A stretch of DNA of 7,924 nt from Chitinophagaceae bacterium (lineage in GTDB: Bacteria; Bacteroidota; Bacteroidia; Chitinophagales; Chitinophagaceae). Both the position numbers and the translations under genes were made by a program. Under the pieces are notes generated by a model that was given only the letters and a program-made list of their open reading frames with translations, searched no databases and was not told where the DNA came from. The first letter of the stretch is position 1. Every line of letters starts with the position of its first letter. Shown here piece after piece: positions 1 to 6,573 of the stretch. The stretch lies in contig DMPB01000169.1 in NCBI GenBank assembly GCA_003456175.1, positions 5,173 through 13,096 on the forward strand, read 5' to 3'.

Positions 1-26
1 TTTACCGTAAGGTACTTACGTAAATG
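1..26 (+). repeat. Dispersed hairpin repeat, copy 1, with inverted partial copy
   Basis: Positions 1-14 carry TTTACCGTAAGGTA, a copy of the repeat also seen at 2311, 3596, 3831, 6586 and 6628. The core CCGTAAGG is at 5-12. It is followed at once by CTTACGTAAATG (15-26), which is an inverted, one-base-shorter version of the same motif, so the two halves can fold on each other. The 13-mer ACTTACGTAAATG at 14-26 recurs exactly at 1933-1945. The copy touches the window edge, so its left boundary is unknown. The rest of the spacer up to 163 shows only AT-rich sequence, including the odd palindrome TTAAAATTTAA at 110-120. Confidence 0.6.
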
Positions 27-163
27 TAGCCGCCATACGGGGCTGCAAAGGTAACGTTTAAGCTTGTGTTGGTTTTATGTAAAACGATAGTTTCCATATT
101 TGATGGCTGTTAAAATTTAATATTCACTTACCTTGTGCATAGCAAACTACGGTTAAGCGATAC

Positions 164-919
164 ATGAGCGAACTACAAACACTATTTGATAATGGGCATC
201 AGCATTACCTACCTCACTTGAGTGTAGATTGTGTGATTTTTGGTTTTCACGATAATGAATTGAAGGTTTTGCTGCTCGAAAGTTGGTATACGAAAGATAA
301 AGTATTGCCCGGTGGCTTTGTGGGGCAACAAGAAAGCCTGATTGATGCGGCTACACGGGTGCTCAAAGAAAGAACCGGATTGAACAATGTATTTTTAAGT
401 CAGTTCGAAGTATTTGGAGACCCGCAACGTGAGCAACATAAGTTTTCAGGTAATGTGCTTCAACAAAATGGTATTGATGCTGCAGGTAGCTGGCTACTCG
501 ACCGTTTTATTTCTATTGGTTATTATGCGTTAGTAGAATATTCAAAAGTACATCCGCAACCCGATGCTGCGAGTACTTGTGCTTGGTGGCCGGTGAACGA
601 TTTGCCAACTATGTACATTGATCATGGGTTGATGATTACTAAAGCGTTGGAGAAGTTGCGGCAAAGCTTGCATTTTCAACCCGTAGGGCTCAATTTGCTA
701 CCCAAGAAATTCACCATGCCGCAGTTGCATCGTATGTATGAAACCTTATTTGGTATGCCGCTTGATCGCCGAAATTTTCAACGAAAAATTATGGCTACCG
801 GCATTATACAGCAGTTGCCAGAAAAAGTAAAAGGTGTGGCTTACAAAGCACCACACCTCTATCAATTTAAAACCAGGCAATATCAAAAAGCCTTACAAGC
901 AGGTTTGTTCTTGCTGTAA
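164..919 (+). CDS. NUDIX-fold transcriptional regulator (NrtR/AraR-like), probably not a hydrolase
   Basis: The 251-residue protein has an N-terminal NUDIX fold (about residues 19-150, starting SVDCVIFGF) and a C-terminal winged helix-turn-helix (about 182-241; DRRNFQRKI at 201-209 is the likely recognition-helix region). This arrangement is known for NrtR and for the Bacteroidota sugar regulator AraR, in which the NUDIX domain senses a small molecule and the winged helix binds DNA. The NUDIX box is recognisable but damaged: G51, E57, R65, E69, G72 and L73 are kept, while two acidic positions of the REUxEE core are V66 and R70. I infer a sensor without pyrophosphohydrolase activity. The stretch WLLDRFISIGYYALVEY (110-126) is, as I recall, typical of this subfamily. 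The start at 164 is the natural ATG for the SVDC fold and no clear ribosome site is visible. The target genes are not evident: the downstream gene is convergent, and what lies left of the window is unseen. The ligand is unknown. Confidence 0.85.
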   Translation: MSELQTLFDNGHQHYLPHLSVDCVIFGFHDNELKVLLLESWYTKDKVLPGGFVGQQESLIDAATRVLKERTGLNNVFLSQFEVFGDPQREQHKFSGNVLQQNGIDAAGSWLLDRFISIGYYALVEYSKVHPQPDAASTCAWWPVNDLPTMYIDHGLMITKALEKLRQSLHFQPVGLNLLPKKFTMPQLHRMYETLFGMPLDRRNFQRKIMATGIIQQLPEKVKGVAYKAPHLYQFKTRQYQKALQAGLFLL

Positions 920-927
920 AGTGTAAC

Positions 928-1860
928 CTATTTGCCTGTAAGGGCTGCTATGGCTGTTGTTATATTTGGATAGCTGAATGTGAACCCCTTTTGCTGAATT
1001 AGTTTGCTACTTACAGTAGTACTTTTTAAAACCTCTATACTCATTTCACCAAGTATTAATTTTAGTATAAATGCAGGTACGTGTATAGGGATGAATAAAT
1101 TGCCTCGAACTGCTTTTGCTAACGTGAGCGTTAGTGTTTTGTTATTGACGGGTTCGGGTGCAACTGCGTTGTAGCTGCCAAACAATTGATTGTTCTCAAG
1201 TGCGAAGAGGTACATTTGGGCAAGGTCGCTTACGTGAATCCAACTCACCATTTGTTGTCCGTTGCTCATAATAGCAGCAATACCTCCCATCAGTGGTTTT
1301 TTGAATTCTACAAGTGCGCCGCCATCGTTACTTAATACAATGCCAATTCGCAATTTTACCAATCGTATCCCAAGTGTTTCAATCGGTGCAACACTTTGTT
1401 CCCATGCAAGGCAGGTAGTACCGAGGTAGTCGTTACATGCAGGAGTTTTTTCAGTAAAACCTTCTTGCAGGCTCAAAGTAGTGTCGGGGCCATACCAACC
1501 AATAGCACTTGCGCTGATAAAGGCTTTCACTTGATGCTTATTACGTTGCAGGGCATTTACTAATAATGCGCTGCTTTGCGTACGGCTATCGGCAATTTCT
1601 TTTTTTCGAGCTGCCGTCCAGCGTTCGTCGGCTACGCCAGCACCAGCCATGTGTATGATATAGTCGGCCGCTGTAACAGCATCATTATCAATAGTTTGCT
1701 TTTTTACATCCCAATGGGCATATGTTATTTGTGGAGTATTGTTGTAACGCTGTGGTGTGCGGGTAAGCAAAATGCAGCGATACCCTTTTGCTACGAGTAA
1801 CGGCACTAAGGTTTTTCCGATGGTGCCAGTACCGCCTGTAATTAAAACTGTGTGTTGCAT
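928..1860 (-). CDS. TIGR01777-family NAD(P)-dependent epimerase (SDR39U-like)
   Basis: The 310-residue protein is an atypical short-chain dehydrogenase/epimerase. The cofactor-binding loop GGTGTIG is at residues 9-15. The family signature HMAGAGVADERW (70-81) is followed by the basic helix AARKKEIADSRTQ. SASAIGWYG lies at 116-124 and WIHVSDLA at 207-214. The tail from about 262, with the LGEM segment and the final KGFTFSYPNI stretch, matches the DUF1731 domain that ends this family. The length fits the usual roughly 300 residues. The physiological substrate of these proteins is generally unknown; the E. coli relative is YfcH. The start is placed at the ATG ending at 1860 because MQHTVLITGGTG is the normal family N-terminus; an upstream ATG at 1905 would add 15 unconserved residues and cover the likely promoter. 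The gene converges on the NUDIX regulator and diverges from the amidohydrolase with 101 bp between start codons. It is cytoplasmic, with no signal peptide. Confidence 0.88.
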   Translation of the reverse strand: MQHTVLITGGTGTIGKTLVPLLVAKGYRCILLTRTPQRYNNTPQITYAHWDVKKQTIDNDAVTAADYIIHMAGAGVADERWTAARKKEIADSRTQSSALLVNALQRNKHQVKAFISASAIGWYGPDTTLSLQEGFTEKTPACNDYLGTTCLAWEQSVAPIETLGIRLVKLRIGIVLSNDGGALVEFKKPLMGGIAAIMSNGQQMVSWIHVSDLAQMYLFALENNQLFGSYNAVAPEPVNNKTLTLTLAKAVRGNLFIPIHVPAFILKLILGEMSIEVLKSTTVSSKLIQQKGFTFSYPNITTAIAALTGK

Positions 1861-1870
1861 AATTATAGAA

Positions 1871-1878
1871 CAAATATA
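1871..1878 (-). promoter_or_regulatory. Bacteroidota -7 promoter element of the epimerase gene
   Basis: Read on the minus strand this is TATATTTG, an exact match to the Bacteroidota primary-sigma -7 consensus TAnnTTTG. It ends 10 nt before the ATG at 1860. A -33 TTG is present but about 24 nt upstream, a little too far, so the assignment rests on the -7 box. The implied mRNA leader is only a few bases. Confidence 0.45.
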
Positions 1879-1948
1879 GTTGCGTTCGGTTGCAGCATAG
1901 TACAATTTAGTATTGACCGAAAACTCTGATGCACTTACGTAAATGCTG

Positions 1949-1957
1949 TAATTTTTG
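1949..1957 (+). promoter_or_regulatory. Possible -7 promoter element of the amidohydrolase gene
   Basis: TAATTTTTG lies 4 nt before the ATG at 1962 and resembles TAnnTTTG with one extra base. The sequence AATTTTTGCA here recurs at 3722-3731 upstream of the receptor gene. No -33 TTG is found at a normal distance, so this is weak; if real, the message would be nearly leaderless. Confidence 0.22.
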
Positions 1958-1961
1958 CACT

Positions 1962-3593
1962 ATGAAACAAAGAATAATTGCGTTCAGCTGCTCTTTTTTG
2001 GTATTGATTGGATGTAGCACGAAGCAGCAGGTAGATTTGATTGTGCATAATGCACAAGTATATACCGTAGATAGTGCATTTACGCAAGTGCAGGCTTTTG
2101 CGGTTAATGATGGTAACATTGTTGCACTAGGCTCTGATAGTGCTATACTGGCGGCTTACTCCAGCGATAGTATACTGAATGCACAGCAACAGTTTATTTA
2201 TCCTGGTTTTATAGATGGGCATGCTCATTTTGTTGGTTATGGACAAGGCTTATTTCAAGTGAGTTTGTTTGGTATGAATAGCTGGAAAGCCATTGTAGAT
2301 AGTGTACAAGCATTTGCCGTAAGGCACCCACAAGAAACATGGATTCGTGGCAGAGGTTGGGATCAAAACTTATTTGCCGACAAACAGTATCCTGATAATA
2401 GCTTGCTCAACCAGTTGTTTCCTGATAAGCCGGTATTGCTTACACGGGTAGATGGTCATGCTGCTATTGCTAATGCTAAAGCATTGGCATTAGCTGGCAT
2501 TACGCCAAGTACAACGCCGGTGGGTGGTGCTGTTGAAACCAAAAATGGCGTGTTAACAGGCGTGTTGATTGATAATGCAGTTGATTTGGTGACAGCTAAA
2601 ATTCCTGCTGCGACTGCTGCAGATTACGAAAAGTGGCTATTGGCGGCACAACGCAATTGCGTTGCTATGGGCTTAACTACTATTACCGACTGTGGCTTGA
2701 TGTATAACGATGTAGCCCAAATTGATGCTTTGCACAAAGCAAATAAACTACAACAACGCTTGTATGTGATGTTGAGCGATGATACAGCTAACTATAATCG
2801 TTATTTAGCGAAAGGACCTTATGTTACTGATCGCTTATGGGTGAAAGGAATCAAAGTATATGCCGACGGCGCTTTGGGTAGTCGCGGTGCATGCTTGCTA
2901 AAGCATTATGCCGATAAGCCAGGTTGGTTTGGCTTTTTACTAAAAGATGAAAAGTATTTCGATAGTCTTGCCAATGTATTAGTGAAAACAGATTTTCAAA
3001 TGTGCACGCATGCCATTGGCGATAGTGCCAATAGAACGGTGTTGAAAATCTATGAGAAATACCTGCAAGGCAAAAACGATAAACGTTGGCGTATAGAACA
3101 TGCACAAATAGTAGCACCAAGCGATTTTTATTTGTTTGGTAATAACAGTGTGGTGCCAAGTGTGCAACCTACCCATGCAACCAGCGATATGTATTGGGCC
3201 GAAAATAGATTAGGTAAAGAACGTATGGCTGGTGCTTACGCTTACCAGCAATTACTACAACAAAATGGTTGGTTGCCTTTAGGTACCGATTTTCCGGTTG
3301 AAGATATTAGTCCTTTCAAAACATTTTTAGCTGCGGTGTATCGGGTAGATGCACAGCAGTATCCTAGTGGTGGGTTTCAATCGAACAATGCATTAACTCC
3401 TGAACAGGCGTTACGCGGAATGACCATATGGGCAGCTAAAGCCAACAGAATAGAACATGAAGTTGGTAGTTTAGAAGTTGGTAAGCGAGCCGATTTTTTG
3501 CTGTTGCCTAACAACTTACTCACAACTCCTCCCAATGCCTTGCTACAACTTGCTGTAACAGCAACATATATTAATGGTGTTAAAGTGCATTAG
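1962..3593 (+). CDS. Lipoprotein metal-dependent amidohydrolase, YtcJ/Amidohydro_3 family
   Basis: The 543-residue protein starts with a lipoprotein signal peptide: basic MKQR, a hydrophobic stretch and the lipobox LIGC with the lipidated Cys at residue 18, so it is probably anchored on the periplasmic or outer-membrane side. The rest is an amidohydrolase barrel of the YtcJ type. The metal-site pattern is complete: GFIDGHAH with H87 and H89, K298 in GIKVYADGALGSRG (possible carboxylated lysine), H350 in HAIGD, H380 in RIEHAQ and D443 in LGTDFPVE. The C-terminal VGSLEVGKRADFLLL closes the small beta domain common in these enzymes. Members hydrolyse amide-type C-N bonds; the substrate cannot be told from sequence. 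An in-frame ATG at 1929 would precede the signal peptide with 11 residues, so ATG 1962 is preferred. The gene appears to be transcribed alone: the epimerase is divergent upstream and a terminator follows. A repeat copy lies inside it (2311-2326) and another 2 bp after its stop. Confidence 0.9.
   Translation: MKQRIIAFSCSFLVLIGCSTKQQVDLIVHNAQVYTVDSAFTQVQAFAVNDGNIVALGSDSAILAAYSSDSILNAQQQFIYPGFIDGHAHFVGYGQGLFQVSLFGMNSWKAIVDSVQAFAVRHPQETWIRGRGWDQNLFADKQYPDNSLLNQLFPDKPVLLTRVDGHAAIANAKALALAGITPSTTPVGGAVETKNGVLTGVLIDNAVDLVTAKIPAATAADYEKWLLAAQRNCVAMGLTTITDCGLMYNDVAQIDALHKANKLQQRLYVMLSDDTANYNRYLAKGPYVTDRLWVKGIKVYADGALGSRGACLLKHYADKPGWFGFLLKDEKYFDSLANVLVKTDFQMCTHAIGDSANRTVLKIYEKYLQGKNDKRWRIEHAQIVAPSDFYLFGNNSVVPSVQPTHATSDMYWAENRLGKERMAGAYAYQQLLQQNGWLPLGTDFPVEDISPFKTFLAAVYRVDAQQYPSGGFQSNNALTPEQALRGMTIWAAKANRIEHEVGSLEVGKRADFLLLPNNLLTTPPNALLQLAVTATYINGVKVH
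2311..2326 (+). repeat. Dispersed hairpin repeat, copy 2, inside the amidohydrolase gene
   Basis: CATTTGCCGTAAGGCA here is identical over 16 nt to 6586-6601 downstream of the HmuY-like gene. It encodes residues 117-122 (AFAVRH) of the amidohydrolase, outside any active-site motif. It is the G-C variant of the element: the stem TGCC/GGCA closes a GTAA loop. Confidence 0.5.
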
Positions 3594-3595
3594 TA

Positions 3596-3609
3596 TTTAC
3601 CGTAAGGTT
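3596..3609 (+). repeat. Dispersed hairpin repeat, copy 3, just after the amidohydrolase stop
   Basis: TTTACCGTAAGGTT begins 2 nt after the TAG stop of the amidohydrolase and precedes its terminator. It is the A-T variant, able to form a short ACC/GGT stem with a GTAA loop. It is an exact 14-nt inverted match to 3831-3844 in the receptor gene. Confidence 0.6.
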
Positions 3610-3619
3610 AACCATAAGT

Positions 3620-3647
3620 AGCCGTGCCGTGAGGTGCGGCTTTTTTT
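3620..3647 (+). terminator. Rho-independent terminator of the amidohydrolase gene
   Basis: The stem GCCGTGCC (3621-3628) pairs with GGTGCGGC (3633-3640), including two G-T pairs, around a GTGA loop; A3620 and T3641 can extend it. Seven T residues (3641-3647) follow. It ends transcription 27 bp after the amidohydrolase stop and separates that gene from the receptor operon. Confidence 0.85.
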
Positions 3648-3655
3648 GTCATAGA

Positions 3656-3681
3656 ATTGTCATTGTTGCATAACTGACAAT
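3656..3681. promoter_or_regulatory. Imperfect 26-bp palindrome, candidate operator upstream of the receptor operon
   Basis: ATTGTCA (3656-3662) and TGACAAT (3675-3681) are perfect 7-bp inverted arms around a centre containing the palindrome TGCA (3667-3670); 20 of 26 positions are symmetric. It lies 65 bp before the receptor ATG, between the upstream terminator and the start. No run of T follows, so it is not a terminator. A dimeric regulator site is a reasonable inference; the binding protein is unknown and it does not match the classical Fur box I know. Confidence 0.4.
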
Positions 3682-3746
3682 CGTTTGACTTTTCTATGGC
3701 AATTCTTTTAGCGGCAATAGCAATTTTTGCAAGGTAATTGTTACAC

Positions 3747-5909
3747 ATGCAAAAATCTATCGCTTCAATTTCATGTATGCTAGCCATTTTGATGGTGGGT
3801 ACTTGTGCGATGGGGCAAACCAGTGTACGCAACCTTACGGTAAAAAAAGATACGATCTTCAACGATAAGCCTGAAGAGGTAGTTGTAACAGCTACACGTA
3901 CGGAAAGAAAACTCTCGAATATAGCGGTGCCTTTCACCATGATTACGCAGCAGCAAATACAAGCTGCAGGTGTGGTACGTATGCAAGAGTTGCTGCAAGA
4001 ACAAACGGGACTATTCATTACCAGTGGATCTGGCACAGCGGGTATGGGTGGCGGTGTTTTTGGTAATGGTGTACAGATACAAGGAATGAGTCCTGATTAC
4101 ACATTAATTCTCATCAATGGAGAACCCGTTATTGGAAGGCAGGGCGGTACATTGAATTTATCACGCTTTACTGTAGCTAATATTAAAAAGGTAGAGGTAG
4201 TTAAAGGGCCTAGTAGTAGCTTGTACGGTAGCGAGGCAATGGGTGGGGTTATCAATATTATCACAGAACAACCACAGCAAAATAAGTTTGGTGCCAGCTT
4301 ACGTATGGGTAGTTATGGTATTGTTGATGCTTGTGCTAATGGTAGTTTTATAGGCAAGAAAAGTAGCACACATGTAGCGCTTAACAGTTACCGTTTTGGT
4401 GGCAGCGATTATAACAACAACTTAGTAGGTTATACACAAGATCCCTTTACCAATAACACTGCACAAGTACAGTACAATCAGTTGTTGGGAACAAATACAA
4501 AATTGTTGGTGTTTGCTAGATACAGCTATGAGCAAACTAAAAATTTGTTTGATGCTAATGTAAATACTACAGCACCTCAGAAATTAATTGATGGTCGTAT
4601 TCGTATTAATGATGTTAATATTAATCCTACGATACAGCATAGGTTTAGTAACAAAGTGAATACTTCGTTGCGCTTGTATGGCACTATGTACGAAAGCATT
4701 CAGCAACTGAACGAAGAAAATACACGTAATACATATTATTACGATTACTTTAAACAGCAATTCTTTCGCATAGAAAATCAAACGAATATTACCTTGCCTG
4801 CTAACAACACACTTTCGATAGGTGGTGGTTTTGTTCGTGAAATTTTAAACACCAATCGCTACGAGGGTGAACGTACGAATAATATTGCCTACGGTTTTGT
4901 ACAAAACGAATGGCAGCCTACTGCTCAATGGAATATTATTGGTGGCTTGCGTTACGATGCTAATGAAGACTATGCTTCACGCTTAAGTCCAAAGTTAGCG
5001 GTACGTTATAGCCCTAATAATCGTTTGAAATTCACCGCCTCTTACGGCGCTGGTTTTAGAGCTCCAGATTATCGCCAATTGTATTTGAGTTTAGTGAATC
5101 CTGCAGCGGGTGGTTATGCTATTTACGGCAGTAATGAAATTTCTACTGCTAAATTGCAGGCTTTGCAGCAGCAAGGGTTTGTTAGTACAATTTTGCCAAG
5201 AGCCAACGATCTAAAAGAATTAAAGCCTGAAACAAGTAACGGATTTAACATTGGTGCACAGTATAAGTGGGGTACAAGTACCACGATTGATGTTAACCTA
5301 TTCAACAACGATATCAGCAATCAAATCATCTTCGATATCATCGCTTTGCGTGGTAATGGTCAGCAAGTATATAGCTACTTTAATGTTAAGCGTTCTTTCA
5401 CACGAGGCGGAGAACTAAATATACAGCATCAGTTCAATAGTAAGTGGACGATTACCGCTGGTTATCAACTACTATTTACTGGCGATAAAGATGTTGTTGC
5501 TGCAATTGCCAATGGCAAAATGTTTGGTAGAAGCGAGGCCAATAACGAGGTATATGCCCTGCAACGCAACGATTATTATGGGTTGCCTAATCGTAGCAAG
5601 CATATGCTGAATGTAAAGTTGTTTTATCAGCATCAACCAAGTGGGTGGAGTGCATCTGTTCGTGGTATTTACCGCAGTAGATGGGGTACTAACGATGTTG
5701 ATGGTAATGGCATTGTCAACCGAACCGATGAAACAGCTAAAGGCTTCTTACAACTCAATGCTAATGTGAGTAAAGATTTTAATACACACTGGCGTGTAAT
5801 GCTTGGTGCAGAGAACTTGTTGAATTATCGCGATGCTGTTAATATACCCAATGTATTAGGCATTAATGGGTACATAGCAATCCATTATCAACTACAAAAA
5901 CGTAAATAA
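3747..5909 (+). CDS. TonB-dependent outer-membrane receptor, HmuR/siderophore-receptor-like
   Basis: The 720-residue protein has a signal peptide (about residues 1-23, ending CAMG before QTS), a TonB-box-like EEVVVTATR at 43-51, a plug domain to about residue 170 (VQIQGM, TLILINGEPV, VEVVKGPSSSLYGSEAMGG, VINII), then a 22-strand-type beta-barrel. It has the size of a heme, siderophore or cobalamin receptor and lacks the N-terminal carboxypeptidase-like domain of SusC proteins. GFRAP (436-440) and LKPETS (492-497) match the FRAP/NPDL-type region of heme receptors, but no histidine lies between them and the NP of NPDL is absent. An EF-hand-like loop, DVDGNGIVNRTD, is at 650-661. The ATG at 3747 is chosen because it gives a clean signal peptide; a TTG at 3738 is an alternative. 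With TonB/ExbBD energy it would move a ligand across the outer membrane. It is co-transcribed with the HmuY-like gene 19 bp downstream, suggesting heme or another metal complex as ligand. Confidence 0.92.
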   Translation: MQKSIASISCMLAILMVGTCAMGQTSVRNLTVKKDTIFNDKPEEVVVTATRTERKLSNIAVPFTMITQQQIQAAGVVRMQELLQEQTGLFITSGSGTAGMGGGVFGNGVQIQGMSPDYTLILINGEPVIGRQGGTLNLSRFTVANIKKVEVVKGPSSSLYGSEAMGGVINIITEQPQQNKFGASLRMGSYGIVDACANGSFIGKKSSTHVALNSYRFGGSDYNNNLVGYTQDPFTNNTAQVQYNQLLGTNTKLLVFARYSYEQTKNLFDANVNTTAPQKLIDGRIRINDVNINPTIQHRFSNKVNTSLRLYGTMYESIQQLNEENTRNTYYYDYFKQQFFRIENQTNITLPANNTLSIGGGFVREILNTNRYEGERTNNIAYGFVQNEWQPTAQWNIIGGLRYDANEDYASRLSPKLAVRYSPNNRLKFTASYGAGFRAPDYRQLYLSLVNPAAGGYAIYGSNEISTAKLQALQQQGFVSTILPRANDLKELKPETSNGFNIGAQYKWGTSTTIDVNLFNNDISNQIIFDIIALRGNGQQVYSYFNVKRSFTRGGELNIQHQFNSKWTITAGYQLLFTGDKDVVAAIANGKMFGRSEANNEVYALQRNDYYGLPNRSKHMLNVKLFYQHQPSGWSASVRGIYRSRWGTNDVDGNGIVNRTDETAKGFLQLNANVSKDFNTHWRVMLGAENLLNYRDAVNIPNVLGINGYIAIHYQLQKRK
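3831..3844 (-). repeat. Dispersed hairpin repeat, copy 4, inside the receptor gene
   Basis: Read on the minus strand this is TTTACCGTAAGGTT, identical over 14 nt to copy 3 but in opposite orientation. It encodes residues 29-33 (NLTVK) just after the signal peptide cleavage region, a stretch usually free to vary. Together with copy 3 it brackets the receptor's promoter region and signal-peptide codons. Confidence 0.5.
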
Positions 5910-5928
5910 TTTTTTTAAACCATAGATT

Positions 5929-6501
5929 ATGATGAAGCAAACATTAGGTATGGCCGTTGTAGCAATCGGATTAATTATTTCTACTACAGCCTGTGAAAAG
6001 AAGAACGATGCAACACCAGCACCAACAGTAACCACTGATAGTGCAACGCTTACTGTAAGTGCCGATGCTGTTAACGGTAGTTACACGTATTTTAACTTAC
6101 GTACCAAAGCAACTGTTACAAGTGCACAACAACAAACTACTAATTGGGATTTTGGTATGCTTTTTACAAACCTAGTAGCTAACGCAACACCTAATGGCCC
6201 TGGTACAGGTGGCGTACAGGTAGTTGACGGCACTTTAGCTGGCGTTACTGCTGCACCAGAAACTGGTTACGTTGCAACCATTACCGATTACACGCAATGG
6301 GCTAATTACAACGGCACTACAAGAACTTTTTCTCCACGCCCCGGTCGTATTATAGTTTTTCGTACTGCCGATAATAAGTACGTGAAATTAGAAATGCTAG
6401 CAGCCGATTATGGCCCGTTAGCCGGTACACCTCCCCGCCCAACAACTATCATCTATCGTTTTAGATACACCATTCAAACCAATGGTACTCGTAATTTCTA
6501 A
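5929..6501 (+). CDS. HmuY-like lipoprotein, partner of the upstream TonB receptor
   Basis: The 190-residue protein begins with a lipoprotein signal: MMKQ, a hydrophobic segment and STTAC with the lipidated Cys at residue 22 (the -3 position is T, a weak lipobox). A Thr/Pro/Ala-rich linker (about 23-40) leads to a mostly beta domain with the HmuY-family landmarks WDFG (73-76), YVKLEML (151-157) and YRFRYTIQ (176-183). HmuY of Porphyromonas is a surface heme-binding protein that delivers heme to HmuR; this is inferred here from those motifs and from the gene lying 19 bp after a TonB receptor. No histidine occurs anywhere in the protein, so the bis-His heme binding of P. gingivalis HmuY is impossible; only M77 and M156 remain in the mature domain as possible axial ligands. 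The protein is shorter than the roughly 216-residue HmuY. Translation may start at 5929 or at the next codon, 5932. A strong terminator follows. Confidence 0.8.
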   Translation: MMKQTLGMAVVAIGLIISTTACEKKNDATPAPTVTTDSATLTVSADAVNGSYTYFNLRTKATVTSAQQQTTNWDFGMLFTNLVANATPNGPGTGGVQVVDGTLAGVTAAPETGYVATITDYTQWANYNGTTRTFSPRPGRIIVFRTADNKYVKLEMLAADYGPLAGTPPRPTTIIYRFRYTIQTNGTRNF

Positions 6502-6534
6502 AATTATAGTAACCTAATAGTGTTGGCATTGAAT

Positions 6535-6564
6535 AAAAAAGCAACTCGTAAGAGTTGCTTTTTT
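6535..6564. terminator. Bidirectional Rho-independent terminator between the HmuY-like gene and secA
   Basis: GCAACTC (6541-6547) and GAGTTGC (6552-6558) form a perfect 7-bp stem with a GTAA loop. It is flanked by six A (6535-6540) and six T (6559-6564), so it has a U-tract in both directions. It serves the HmuY-like gene on the plus strand, 33 bp after its stop, and can end secA transcription on the minus strand. Confidence 0.92.
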
Positions 6565-6573
6565 GTTGTTATT

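Noticed and set aside
928..1860. Functional link between the epimerase and the NUDIX regulator
   Set aside because: The genes converge and share no promoter; adjacency alone does not support a link.
1929..1961. Upstream ATG for the amidohydrolase
   Set aside because: It adds 11 residues before a well-formed lipoprotein signal peptide and covers the possible promoter; 1962 is the better start.
1907..2119. 70-codon minus-strand open frame over the amidohydrolase N-terminus
   Set aside because: Antisense shadow of the lipoprotein signal region, with no recognisable motif.
2851..3176. Two overlapping minus-strand frames inside the amidohydrolase
   Set aside because: Both are shadows of a conserved coding region that carries metal-site residues.
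3685..3690. TTGACT as a classical -35 box for the receptor operon
   Set aside because: No -10-like hexamer at about 17 bp and Bacteroidota promoters use TTG/TAnnTTTG instead.
3608..4036. 142-codon minus-strand open frame across the receptor start
   Set aside because: Cys/Ile-rich composition with no family resemblance; it lies antisense to the signal peptide and plug of a clearly real receptor and over the upstream terminator.
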